64,000 bases of DNA from Maylandia zebra (Eukaryota; Chordata; Actinopteri; Cichliformes; Cichlidae), in the NCBI RefSeq assembly GCF_041146795.1, contig NC_135175.1, positions 26,119,075-26,183,074 of the forward strand, in the 5' to 3' direction. The notes beneath the pieces were generated by a model, which made no database searches, had not been told where the DNA came from, and worked only from the letters and a program-made list of their open reading frames with translations. Position numbers and translations under genes: made by a program. Below, in pieces: positions 9,421-21,344 of the stretch (position 1 is the first letter of the stretch; every line of letters begins with the position of its first letter).

Positions 9421-12400
9421 ACTTAATATATTGTAAAGTTTTTAAAACTACATGAATGCAGCAATCACATCCTGTAAATTCTTGCTTGTTTTTCTCTACC
9501 AAGTGGATGTTTGTGACAAAGTGGATGAGCAGTTGTAATGCTCTCCACTTGTCCCAGATGTGTTGACCTTTTTTTTTTTTGCACATCATGCACATTATTC
9601 TGTCTCGGTATTTCTTTGCTATGATTTGCTATTTTTCAAAGTAACATTGCTGCAATAACTATCCCGGGTTTGTTTGTGTAAGCATTCTGTTTCCGGCAAA
9701 ACAAACACTCTGCAAATTAAGGCAAATACTCATTTACATGTTTCTTTATATTTTATTATGTTACAGATTAAATAATTTGTTCATACTTTGTTCTTTCTTT
9801 GCAGTCTTCATATAGGTCAGGTGTGAGGAAAGGCCCGCCTAGCATTTCCTCATTTTAAAGTGCAACCTGCTGATGTCACACTGATGTCACATCAGCAGGT
9901 TGAACCGAGAGGAGGGATTTCTTTAACCATAGAAATGCTCCCTTTTTTTGTTTTATTCGTAAATAGAGCCGTTTAGTTGTGTAAATGTGCTAATCAGAAG
10001 TGAGAGGATATTTTTAGTCAACTATGTAGAGTTTTAGATCACTCAGCTCAAGTGAGTGGTACTGGCTGGGCTAATTGAAGGGAAACTGATGGCCCTATAT
10101 ATAGTGAGTCTCTGCCAGACTCAGATGAGAAAGGAGAGGTGAGCTGTGTTATCAAATCTATGTACTTTTGAGTTTTTTTTATTTAAGTTACTTTGGCGGA
10201 AGTTTTGTTAAGTTTCACGTATAGAGTCCACTGTAAATAAATTGCTCACCTCTGGAATCCCAAAATGTCTGCTGAGTCTGCTTCCCTACCACCTTCTTGC
10301 CCAAATCTCTCTGAATGGACAATATATTTATTGTAGGGGAGCAAAGACTTATGTTAACATCAGATGTTAACAAAAGATAAGATGTTAGCTTGGTGGCGAG
10401 TAGCCTTCAGTAATAGTAATAAAGCACACAGCAATAGTACATCGAAGATACTGAAGTGACAGGTAGCTACCACAACAACTCATATTTTGCATTTTAAATG
10501 CGTAATGCCGGTAAATATATTCCATTACTCACCAGCACTGTCCACAGCCTTAAGAGAATTTGTTGATTCAAGAGCTTGGGAAGATTTCACAAGGGGTGGA
10601 CTGGAGCTGATGTCAATGTGTCGAGACTCGTCTTCAAGAATGGGGCATTGCATTAATAGGTGTAATAGATGTTGCATTCCTAATATAAAGTCATTCCTCA
10701 CCAAAGAGAATGTCAGAAGCAGCTTATCTAACATGTAAGCAAATGTGTAATTCATATAGATGTGTGTATGCCAGCATATTTTTCTGTTTCCTTTTTTTTC
10801 TGCCCCTCATTCTCACATAAATTATAGTTCACAGTATGCTAAGAGTATCCAATAAATATCAGGTCTTTAACATGTGTTCAAGTGTTTAACATCCGTGTTC
10901 AGCCCATCAGCATATGGGTGACTGGCAGTCAGATGTCTAGCAAAGTTTGTACGATATAAACAAAGTGAAAGTTTGAAGACACACAACAGCTTGGGCAACG
11001 TGGAAAAAATGCATGACATCTACAGTGTCTGGCTCCACTTTTTCCTCTGTAGTCATTTGATAAACAATACACGCTCTTGTTTAGTTGTGTGGGTGGCTGC
11101 CGTGGGGTGACTTGAGGTAGTTGTCTAGCAGTCCATCCCAGCCCCCTTTACCTTCTCATCCACTAATTGGGCAGTTTGCTGTCTGCAATGGACACGTTTT
11201 GGGCCAAAGAGAATATAGTTCCAAGTGAAGAAAATTTCACATACAATCCTATTTGGATGGTAGCTGGAAAACTGGAGGTAAGAGACAATAAGAGCGAAAC
11301 AGCTAATTGCTTGAGTCTATTCAGTGTTTCCTTTCCTGCAGTGGTTACTTGTGTGAGTAGGTGCGGTACTCAGCAGGACAATTTCCAGACATCACTGCAA
11401 CTCAAAGAGAGCTTCAAATAGCTTCCACTGTTGGAAACAATCTATCCAGCCAATGCTTTTTAGACTAAATCATTATCTCACAATGGCTTCTAAAGACACA
11501 GGTGTTCACAAAAAAAGCCTTTTTAAAGTCTTTTCAAACCAATTGCTACCGTCCAACGTGTAGGGTATTGGATTTGCCCATAAAGGCTCTTTTATAATTT
11601 CCTTTTCAATAGTACCTTAATGTCAAAAGTCATTCAGCTCCTGGTGTCATTTAACCTTCTGAATTTCTGCCATTATCCATGGTGAATATCACGGGTAATT
11701 TAACCTAACAGCCCTTTTCTTTGTGTAATTATACCCATTACAGCAACGTGAAGGATTTCACTCCGTCAACTGTCTCTGTCCTCTGCTCTCCTGCACAGGT
11801 CATAGATTCAGCTCATCTTTTGAAACCAGTGCCAGGCCCATCATACAGTGCCACGATGCCCACTGGTGGGTCTTTGAGGACTCTAAATTGGCAGACAACA
11901 AGTTGATTGAAAAGTTATCTGAAAGGATTTTGAGAGACATTAAAACAAAAAAGCATGGCACCTGTATGTCCTAGGCTTTGGCTGAAGAGAGCTCAAATCA
12001 TTCATGTGTAATTTGGCAATAAGAACATAATTATAAAGTATGAAGCTGAAAATCTAGATGAGATTTTGAGTATCACAATACTATTTTAGTTTGTGTAATA
12101 TTCAGTGAAGGAAGGCTACTCAAGTCTTAGCTGAACAAACTAACAGACTCATATTGCCACACTGAGAGCAATAGTGCCACCATGGCAAAAATAGCAACAA
12201 CTTCACTTTGAACTAAAATATTACAGAATTTTAAAAATAATTGTCAAACTTCATAACAAAAATATTCATTCCTGAGCCAAAGGAAACACATAAGGAGTCC
12301 AACATATACTGGCATTAAAAGTTTTTTTGGATGCCAGAATTACACTCATTCATTTAGGAGCTTTGGAGTGGATTATCAGTAATATAACACTGTTTTTATT

Positions 12401-13935
12401 AACACTGGGATGGTGTGTAAAAAAAAAAAAAGCCCAACAAATGAACAAAAACTTACAGGAACCACTCTGTACGGTTTAGTTTGACATTGTCTCGCTGAAA
12501 TAAACAAAGCCTTCCCTGAGAAACACATTGACTGGATGCCACCATATGTTGCTCCATAACCTGTATATTCCATTTATCATTAATAGGGTCCTTCATAAAT
12601 GTTACCAATGCCATGTTCACTCTACAAGTCACAGCTGCTGACTTTTGAACTGTGTGCTGATAAGCTGGATGATCTCTCCTCTCTGTAGCCTGGACTCTGG
12701 GGTTCCTGATTGATCTGAGCACAAGATGATTTCCTTTTTCTCTCAAGTGCATCTCATATCATTTCTGGCCCAGCAGAAGTGACAGTATTTCTGGATCTTG
12801 ATTATTTACATATATATATTTACACTTACACATTTTTCTCTTTGCCTGGTTTCTACTTGCATGTTTTAGTTGGATTTTACAGATTCAGTGACAAACTTTA
12901 TTTGCCTGCAATTAGATAATGTGCATTTCTGAGGCCATGCAGTGATATTCACTGGAGAATCATGACTGTAAAGTGGAGTCGCCTGAGGGCTGAAAGATCA
13001 CGGCCCTATAGATTTCCAGCCTTATCCCTCCCTTACTATGATTTCTCCCATTTACATGAACCATAGATGAAATACTAAATTATTTACACTCTGTTTCCAT
13101 CTTTTCTGCTAATCTTTGTATTACAAATACAAATTCATCTGTTTCAGACTTTCAGTATTTGGACTATTTTTAGTAGTCTGCTTTTTGTGTGTGTGTCATT
13201 TTCCCCCCGCTTTTTTTCCTATTTGTTTTTTTTTTTTAATACAATTCCTTTGGAAACTAAACAGTACTTAAATGTATTGTTTATCTCGTAGCTAATGCTA
13301 TGAGATGTTTAAAATGTGAAATTAGACTTCAATCTGCATGAAAATGAATGAATTCATGAATATATAATTCCACATTTATTTCAGTGATAAACCACTGAAA
13401 GCAACAGAGTAGGAACAGGACACCGTAAAACTACTGTAAAGCATGTATACAGTATGAATGAACACGGCCATAATCAATATCAAATCACACTCAAAACACT
13501 AAGGAGAGTGACACAGGCTGAAATAACTTCCAACTCTTACATGGAGCCAAGCTATTAACACCCCAGCATGTATGCTGAAATCAAATCTGACAGTAAATGT
13601 GTTAAAAGATTATGCAAACTTTAATATATTAGGATTTACAGACTATGTTTCTGGCAAGTATTTTCATATGAGACTTTTCTATTCCAGTCCATTAATGAGC
13701 TTCCACACTCATTGTGATGAGTCTTGGGAATTGTCCTTTGAAAGTAAAATTAATAAGTAATGCCATGCAAAACTTTGGAAACTTGTTTTGTTGCTCATCA
13801 GAGACTAATTGGTGGAGGATTTGTGGTGTAATATTTGCACCCTTTACCAGACATTTGACAGTCTGATATCACACCGTGAGGGATCTGGACTATATTAAAG
13901 CTGTTTAAACTTAATTGTATTTTTCATTGACTCTA
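9421..13935. other. Intergenic sequence without supported genes
   Basis: AT-rich sequence between the decayed hAT end and the CACTA element. A 14 bp inverted repeat with a 12 nt loop lies at 9863-9902 (CAACCTGCTGATGT / ACATCAGCAGGTTG). A TATA-like CCTATATATAG near 10095 and AATAAAT near 10235 could belong to an old LTR, but no ends are visible. The short open frames here show no coding signature. Confidence 0.6.
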
Positions 13936-14120
13936 CACTGTAAAAAAAAAAAACGTTGCTAAAACTTAAAAACTCAAGGCAACCGACTGCATTTACGTTT
14001 TTAGGTTCTGATGGATAACTTATAATTTCAAGTTTAGGAGATAAGTTGCTTTAGCTAATGTTTTTGTGTTGACAAAATTAATAATTGTCCTTTTTCTCAA
14101 CTCATATTTTATTGTTTTTG

Positions 14121-14330
14121 CAACGTATTTCCTAAAGTTTACACAAGGTATTAGTTTTAGTTTCGGCAACGTATTTCCTAAAGTTTACACAAGGTATTAG
14201 TTTTAGTTTCGGCAACGTATTTCCTAAAGTTTACACAAGGTATTAGTTTTAGTTTCGGCAACGTATTTCCTAAAGTTTACACAAGGTATTAGTTTTAGTT
14301 TCGGCAACGTATTTCCTAAAGTTTACACAA
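14121..14330. repeat. 46 bp tandem repeat, about 4.6 copies, subterminal in the CACTA element
   Basis: Units start at 14121, 14167, 14213, 14259 and 14305 with CAACGTATTTCCTAAAGTTT. The first four are essentially identical and the last is partial. A decayed further unit (CCAATCAATTTCCTAAAGTT) follows near 14350. The array lies 185 bp inside the left end of the transposon, beyond the 3' end of the companion gene. CACTA elements carry repeated subterminal motifs bound by their own proteins, so a transposase or companion-protein binding site is a reasonable guess. Confidence 0.9.
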
Positions 14331-15122
14331 CATATTTTTTTTTGTTTTGCCAATCAATTTCCTAAAGTTTAGAAAAAGTATCTTTCATAGTTTTCATGAG
14401 GTGCTCCCTGTTGTACCAATGAATGTTTACACAGTTGATTTTCAAATAACTTTGTGTTCAAACACAACTGCACCACTGACAATGTTGACTTTTGAGATCA
14501 GCCATTTTTAACATACTGACAACATTCAGCCACAAATAAAGTCCTTCCAAAAACACAAAAAAAGTCAAATTTTTGTAACAAATGTTACTCATCCAATTTT
14601 AAAGGTGGTGTTGTCAGACAGAATATCAAACCTATCTTGATAGATAGTCACTAACAAACGGATTCAAAACATCAGATGGCAGGATGTGAACAACTTCTAT
14701 CTGGTTTCCATACAGCAAACAACTTTCAAACAAATTTTTCCACCACTTGTCTTTTAATAGTAATCAACACTCCAATTTCCTGTGAAGTTCAGTATCGCGC
14801 CACATTTGTTATAAAACTAGTACAAATGTACCTAAAACCAGATTATAAAAATTGTTTAAAACAGCTCAAGTTAAAATAAAACCTTTCAACATTTTATAAT
14901 AACATGTTATACATGAAATCTGCAATCAGTCATGCAAGCCACATTAAGTAAAGTTAGAACAGAAGACATTGATTCAGAACTTTCTGCACCTTAGTTTTCT
15001 TAAAGACAGAAATGAACTTTTTTCAGAGCAACTTGCCACGAAACCCAAAAACTGTAAATCAAAACAAATTGCCATTCTGTTTTACACAAGTTGTATTTGA
15101 GTTGAACATGTTGTCAAATAGG

Positions 15123-18100
15123 TTAGACTTTGGTTAAGAGCTTGGTTTTGAAGCTTCTTATCCTCTGGGAACAGGTAGATGTCAACTCCATAAAAATGTG
15201 TTGCACAGCTTCAAATGTGTACTTGAGTTCTTTGGGAAACTCCATGTTGAGCCCATAAAGTAGGCCAAACAAGTAGGCAAAGGCAGTGGGAAGGTCTGGC
15301 AGATCATCAAGAATAATGTCCTCTTCCAAAACAATGGCAGTGTTGACCACTGTGGACTGCGAGTTGGGTCCCACGTAGTCCTCCAGAACAGTGAGGATGC
15401 CCACCGTAACACCTCGGGTTGCCCTCTCAACTGGATCTGTATCCTATGCAAAATAAAAAACAACAGTACATATAAGTCTCTGAAAACCAAAACTGAAGAT
15501 TGAGTAGATTTGCATACTCACCAGACATGTTAAGAAGAGTTTGGTCTCGTCGTCGCGAACAAATATCGGTAACCCTTCCAAACTGATGGTTCGTCGATGC
15601 TGGACTATGTTTGAGACCTAAAACAAGGAAATCAAATAAGACTCAGTCTCATTTATAAACCTACCATTTTGTTTTTAAAACACATTAAGTGTTGTTGCTC
15701 AAAATACAGCCTTAAGAAATAAGATGTTGAAATGAGTTATTACAGATAATTGGTCATGTTTTTGTCAGTTTTTTTTATTTATTTATTTTTTAAGTAATTT
15801 TGATGTGCAACAAATGTAGCACACTTATTACAACATTTATAACAAAAAGTGCCATGAGTGGGATGAGAGTTGAACTGTCTGTCATGACCTGCAATCTGCC
15901 AAACACAGCGCTGCTTGTTAGCTTATAATCCCATTCAGGACACACTTTTTGAAAACTAACAATTTTTACATCAATTTAGTAAATATTTAATAAAGTATCT
16001 TTTGTTACAGTGGGAACTTCAGGTTCCTCATAAACCAGACACAAATACATTTTTATATATTACCTGTTCATCAAACTTCTGCAACAGGGAATCCATGTCA
16101 TTGCGGAAAGCAGCTTTTCTAATTCGATACAGCTTAATCAGCCGAAGTGAGTAAGTGTCGAGGGCAGTCAAGAAGGTCCCCATGAGATCCTTGGTGGTAA
16201 TGCGTGAGAATTCCGCACAAATCTACAAAGCAACAAAAAAAAATATAGAAGAAAACTTTTAAAGGTACATTATATAAAAATCACATTGTTTTCAAATTTG
16301 TTTAAAAGAGCTTAATTTCAAAACATTTAGTCTCGGTTGATCTATTGGTCAGGCCTTGATTGGATTTTTTTTTTCCTTTAGTGGTAGTGGTGGTACAAAT
16401 TATAACTGACGTATTAAAAAAAAACAAAAAAAAAAACCCAAGAAAAATCTGATCGGCAGATCTTACAGTAAGTCTATAGAATACCTAATCAAATGTTGAT
16501 AAGACAAAATAATGGTTTCAATTGTTACAGGATTCATTGCAGAAAAGAAATAAATCAATAAATTGTATTTTAAATTCATTGAAAAAATTCCATTAATTTT
16601 ATAGTTATGTAGGAATGAAGTAAGAATAACATCCTGTGGTCAAATTTGTATACTTTCATAACACGTAAGTGACTTTCTCAATCCTGTTCTGTGAGTTTCA
16701 TGGCTGTTGCCTGCTAAGGGTCAGCACCAAAAGATTCTAGATGCCCAGTGAAGACACGTCATTGCGGCGACCGTGGTTCAGGGGGTTGGGAAGCTCATCT
16801 GTAACCAGAAGGATGCTGGTTCTATCCCCAGCTCTCTCTGTCCTGGTCGTTGTGTCCTTGGGCAAGACCCTTTACCCTACCGCTTACTGGTGTTGGCCAG
16901 AGGCGCGATATGGCAGCGTCACTTCTGTCAGTCTACCCTAGGGCAGCTGTGGCTACAACTGTGGTTTCCCTGCACCGATGTGTGAATGTGAGAGTGAGTG
17001 AGTAGTGGAATTGTAAAGCGCTTTGGGTGCCCAGAGAAGAGCGAAATAAAAGCAATCCGTTATTATACACAGCAAGTTGACAAGTAAATAGATTTCACTT
17101 CAATAGTTGTTGGTAATACCAAAATTAGCTTCATATTTTTAGAGCCAAGTATTTTTTTTATATTTTACCACTAGCATTGTTAGCTCATCGCGAGCCTTCA
17201 ACCTTTTCTACAAGATATTGGAGTGATACAAAGAGATGCTTTTAAAGGTCCTATATCATGTAAAATCAACTTTTTGGAGCTTTTAAACACATTTTAATGT
17301 TATTTCCTTAGATTAAAAACCCTCCAGAGTGGTTTTTGGCTTAATTCAGGCATTTCTTAGTTGTCTCAGTGAATCCTTTCCCCATAACCTTGGCTCAGCT
17401 CTCTCTTGCAAAACGACTGACTCGTAACATTGGGATTAAAATTTCTTTCTAACAACTCCAAATGCCTTGAAATTTTTCTGGGTGAATAAATGAACGTTTT
17501 CCATTTTAGAAATAAGACCACACTGGGGAAAAAGGGAAGAAGAAAAAAAAAAAACGGAAGTTTTCCTTTAAATATTTAAGAGATTATCTTACCTGTTCTT
17601 TCAAGAAGAGAGCTGGCCATCTGAGCTGCATTTCCTTGACCAAGGGCTGCATCTCCACAACTTCTTTCCTCCTGAGAGAGAATGTGATGTCCATCTTTTG
17701 GGTGATGAGTGCCATGTTCTTATCCCTCTTCTTCATTTCATCTTCCAAAATGCATCTTTCATTTTCAAGAGACTCATCATTGTAGTTTTCTGGGCCATCA
17801 GGGATAAAGTTGACTTCACCTCGCTTTGGTTTCTTTAAGGTAAATCTATTTGAGCCACTGTCATCTTCTTCCCCTCTTCTTTTTCGATTGACTGCAACTT
17901 CACTACATCCAGCTTTACTTAGCTTGGAACGGTAGTTGCCAAGCTTGAACTTAATGCTTGTTGCCCAACCATCATATCCTGTGCCATTGCCAGGCTCTTT
18001 GAGGCAGGGATGTTTGGAAACTAGCTCCTGTGCAACAGATGTTATTTCATTCTTGTCAGGGTACGCTTTGATTGCAAACATTTCTTGTGCCAACTTGTCT

Positions 18101-18690
18101 AGAATTTCCATCTTGATGTCTCTTGTTACACTTAAATTTGCCCCTGCTTTCTCATATACCTCATTGCCCTTGCGAAGTTTTAACGCTACATCATAGGAAA
18201 AGGTTGGGATAGGAAATGGATTTGGCCACTGTGAAGTGCTACGCATGTAGGTCTTTGTGGATGAGGATGGGCTGAAAGAAGATGCTGAACTCACACTGGC
18301 TGTATCAATAGATGAGATAGCGCTATGATCAGATGGAGTCTGTGGTGGCGAGGCTGATGCATTTTCCTCCCAAATGAGGTGCAACACTGCCCGTCCAGCA
18401 GGTAGCTCCTTAATATCCATCAGGTTGCAAAGTGCGTTCCCAAAATCTGGGTCTTCATATTGTATTGCAAAGTCACCTTCAAGTCCAAGCTTTGCTTGTA
18501 GTTCATCTTGAAGCTGCTTCACAGATTCTGGAACAGTGGACAGTTGGATTTTTCTGATAAGTTTTGGACTGACGTGGACTCGCAGTAACAGGGCCTGTGA
18601 AGACAAACCAAAAAAAAAAGGGCGCAATTCTAAATAATTGACAAATTCAAAGTAATCAACTGAAAACTATTTATGAATAATACATACCAT
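15123..18690 (-). CDS. CACTA element companion protein, SAMD3-like family, five exons
   Basis: Exons read on the minus strand: ATG only at 18688-18690, 17593-18594, 16064-16222, 15522-15617 and 15123-15443 with the stop. All joins are GT-AG and phase 0, giving about 526 residues. The N-terminal 80 residues (RVHVSPKLIRKIQL, then FAIQYEDPDFGNALCNLMDI) resemble a PB1-like ubiquitin-fold domain. A conserved middle follows: PIPTFSYDVALKL, KHPCLKEPGNGTGYDGW, KLGNYRSKLSKAGC and KKPKRGEVNF. The C-terminal part has ILTVLEDYVGPNSQ and YLFGLLYGLNMEFPK. This matches a large family in fish genomes named SAMD3-like; no SAM domain is visible here. A Lys/Arg-rich stretch (NRKRR, KKPKRG) may direct it to the nucleus. 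Its start codon is 5 nt past the transposase stop and is followed at once by a splice donor. The 18627 ATG is rejected as start because it lies in the intron before the AG at 18595. Function in transposition is inferred from position only. Confidence 0.72.
16755..17065 (+). mobile_element. tRNA-derived SINE in an intron of the companion gene
   Basis: A promoter-like head contains a box B match GGTTCTATCCCC (16818-16829) and an upstream GTGGTTCAGGGGG that fits a degenerate box A. The body has CCTTGGGCAAGACCCTTTACC, CCCTAGGGCAGCTGTGGCTAC and GTGTGAATGTGAGAGTGAG. It ends in GTAAAGCGCTTTGGG, then an AT-rich tail. This layout is standard for fish SINEs. It lies between companion-gene exons 16064-16222 and 17593-18594, opposite to the direction of transcription, and does not touch the exons. 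Confidence 0.85.
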
Positions 18691-18695
18691 CACTT

Positions 18696-21344
18696 TCAAT
18701 GCAGGAGGCACGTAACAGGTGTCACCATCAGTTGTCCATCTACGCAGTATTCAGCTAAAGGGTGGTAATCATTCAAATCTTCTGGGTCAAGTATTTCCAG
18801 ATCTTTGTAGCTGCTGTCAAGCCGATATGATCTGTAGTGTTCCATAAACCAAGAGGAGAGCTTTGTAGCAACAAATGACACTTTCCCAGAGTCTACCAAA
18901 ATGTTCAGTATCTTGTAGAATTCAGGTAGTCCACTCAGTTGTCCTGATGAAATGATCATGCCTTTAACATACTGGGTCCCATACAGATAAACACATTTAG
19001 CAAATGACACAGCTTTTACCTGTGGATATTTCAGTTTCAAGCACTTCTGAAGATTTTCATTCAAGAAACAGATGTCAACTGTGTCAATATTATCAACATG
19101 CAGACTTGGTTTAAAAAGACTGTGACCATCTAACAAGTATGCCATCATTTGTTGATGCTTTGAAGAAAGTGTTAGTAGTATATTCTTAAAACATTGGACA
19201 TCATGCACAGTTTTCTTGAAAAAGTTGTGCTTAGATTCAAATCGAATAGTCCACAAATCAACTAAGGGACCAAAACAACGCACAAGATGACTATAATGTT
19301 CAATATAGTGGTGTTTTGGCTTCAAATTAAAATCAGGAAAAGTCTCTATCAGTAATCGTCGATGATCCAATATTTTGGTGTCCAAGTATGACAATATTTC
19401 TTCTGATAGAGTTGTCGAGACAACAATTTCAACAAGCTCCTTAAGGTCCATCAATACTTCCCATGATGGCTCATGTTCTGGTATACGGGTCCCAATGATA
19501 AAAGGCAGCAAACGCAAAAGTGTCCAGTTTTCATGTCCATTGCCACTCACTCTTCCTGTTCCAAAACTGGCTTTTGTAATTTGTTGTGGCTTGTTGAGAT
19601 TATCAGAGAATTTATATGGAAATGATTTTATACGTTTGTTTAATCCTTCAAATGTAATAAAACCCTTTCTGATTAAATCTTGAAGACACAAACACAATTC
19701 CACAGGGACAACACCTTCAAAGAAATCATGTAATATATCTGGAGGAAATCCAGTGACTGGATGAAAATAGGACAACGCACTTAAGGCACAGGAACCTTTG
19801 ACACCACACACACTTTGTCTTTGACCATCCTCAAGCTCTTCTAGAAAAATGTTATGCTGTTCCACAGTTCTTAATGGAAATTCTGTAGGATCAAGAGCTG
19901 CAATCTGATGTTTATCAATACTACAAAATCGACAAAATTTGTCGACATTAAAGGACTCCAAAAAGCCTGCAAGGCTGTGAGCCCCAAGGTTATCTGCACA
20001 GACACAAAATACAGTTCCCTTTAAAAAACTATTTAAAGATTCAACATACACCCCTGTGCTTTCAAGACATTTTAAATCCTCAATGAGTGGATAAAGAAAA
20101 GCATCATACCCAAACTGTTTAACGTCTACACTTTTACCAAGAAGAGCAAGCTGTATTGAGTGTAATGTAGAACGAAACCTTGCAGATAAATTGAGTACAA
20201 CCCAATAGACAGCAGTTATTTTATGAATTTTTCGAGATGTTCCTAAAGGGTTGCATATTTCAAAGTCGTCAATATACAAAGCTAAACTAATGCAAGTATC
20301 TTGCAATCCTAAAAGCTTGTTGTTTTTGAAATACTGCCCATCTCTAAATGATCTGTAACCTTCACTAATTTCTTTATCAAATGCTAACTTTTCAAAGAAA
20401 CTTTTCTCTTTCAATAAGTTCTCCAAGACCTGGTTTACTGAGACATAAACAAATGTATTTCTAGTTCTCGCTTTGTAGATGTACTCTGTAGGCTCAATTA
20501 CATGAAAATTATTCTTGAAATAAATATTTCTCTTGTAATCAGTAGATAATGCACCTTTTGGTTCTGTTGAGATAATTAATGGGTTGGTTTTGAAAAGTGC
20601 ATCATTTATATTTTTAATTACATCATCATCTGCCTCAATGTTCTGTTCAGCAAGCACCTGTTTGATTCTTTGAAATGAATGAACCTGAGAAAATTTTAAA
20701 ATGTCACTAATTTCCTCAATAATTCTCTGCAAAGCACTTTTAGAAACATGTAACAATGTTTGCATGCATAGAAAAAGTCTAGCTATTTTATGTTCAAGAC
20801 ATTGGTAATCTACAAACTCATTGTCCTCTTTATCACTTGATGCTACACCTGAACCACTTGGTAATGTCTCTGGCTCCTGAGAGGTATTTAAGGATTTATC
20901 AGGGGAGCTACTTTCACTAGGACATGCATTTGCATGAGAAATCAGTCTAATACAGTTTTTTATATCTTTTGAGTTTTTGTGCTTTCTGCTTGTGTGTGAC
21001 GTAAAGGTTGTTAAATTGTTGGTAGCATAGTCACATTTTTGGAAAGGACAGGATACAGTCTGATTTTTTTTTAAGTGCCTTAAAATATGTGAAATAAATG
21101 TATGCTGTGAGCAGTTTTCCTTAAATTCACAAAAATCACAAAAAAATGTTGAGATCGCCTGCCTTTTCTTAGCCCTGTTGTGTGATCTGCTGAGGTGAGA
21201 CTTCAATGCCCCTCGTGTCCTGAACGAACAGACGCAGTCACTGTAAACACAGGGCAAATGAAATCCTCTTCTATGTCGTAGCTGGTGATGTCTTAAGAGT
21301 ACTTCTTGGCTTGAACAGACAAAAGAGCAGAACTGGCACTGCAT
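18696..21344 (-). CDS. CACTA-type transposase: four zinc fingers plus DDE domain, 882 aa
   Basis: Single open frame on the minus strand beginning MQCQFCSF. Residues 3-24, 32-55, 68-90 and 99-121 are four C2H2-type zinc fingers, probably for DNA binding. An acidic/Ser-rich linker follows (about 140-180). The core looks like a Tnp2-type RNase H-fold transposase: YIDDFE (D359/D360), FLYPLIEDLKCLESTGV, CADNLGAHS (D451), the insertion cysteines CRFC (C471, C474), DILHDFFEG (D540), and RFESKHNFFKK with E703. D359 or D360, D451 and E703 are my candidates for the DDE triad; the CxxC insertion is known from the CACTA-Mirage-Chapaev superfamily. No frameshift or stop is present. Its 3' end lies 5 nt before the companion ATG. 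An upstream untranslated exon is possible but unproven. Confidence 0.85.
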   Translation of the reverse strand: MQCQFCSFVCSSQEVLLRHHQLRHRRGFHLPCVYSDCVCSFRTRGALKSHLSRSHNRAKKRQAISTFFCDFCEFKENCSQHTFISHILRHLKKNQTVSCPFQKCDYATNNLTTFTSHTSRKHKNSKDIKNCIRLISHANACPSESSSPDKSLNTSQEPETLPSGSGVASSDKEDNEFVDYQCLEHKIARLFLCMQTLLHVSKSALQRIIEEISDILKFSQVHSFQRIKQVLAEQNIEADDDVIKNINDALFKTNPLIISTEPKGALSTDYKRNIYFKNNFHVIEPTEYIYKARTRNTFVYVSVNQVLENLLKEKSFFEKLAFDKEISEGYRSFRDGQYFKNNKLLGLQDTCISLALYIDDFEICNPLGTSRKIHKITAVYWVVLNLSARFRSTLHSIQLALLGKSVDVKQFGYDAFLYPLIEDLKCLESTGVYVESLNSFLKGTVFCVCADNLGAHSLAGFLESFNVDKFCRFCSIDKHQIAALDPTEFPLRTVEQHNIFLEELEDGQRQSVCGVKGSCALSALSYFHPVTGFPPDILHDFFEGVVPVELCLCLQDLIRKGFITFEGLNKRIKSFPYKFSDNLNKPQQITKASFGTGRVSGNGHENWTLLRLLPFIIGTRIPEHEPSWEVLMDLKELVEIVVSTTLSEEILSYLDTKILDHRRLLIETFPDFNLKPKHHYIEHYSHLVRCFGPLVDLWTIRFESKHNFFKKTVHDVQCFKNILLTLSSKHQQMMAYLLDGHSLFKPSLHVDNIDTVDICFLNENLQKCLKLKYPQVKAVSFAKCVYLYGTQYVKGMIISSGQLSGLPEFYKILNILVDSGKVSFVATKLSSWFMEHYRSYRLDSSYKDLEILDPEDLNDYHPLAEYCVDGQLMVTPVTCLLH

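Noticed and set aside
9820..10330. Possible LTR with TATA-like and poly(A) motifs
   Set aside because: No TG...CA ends or target duplication could be found.
18595..18627. ATG at 18627 as start of the companion gene
   Set aside because: The segment is a poly-pyrimidine tract plus AG on the minus strand, so it is intron; family resemblance starts at the exon beginning 18594.
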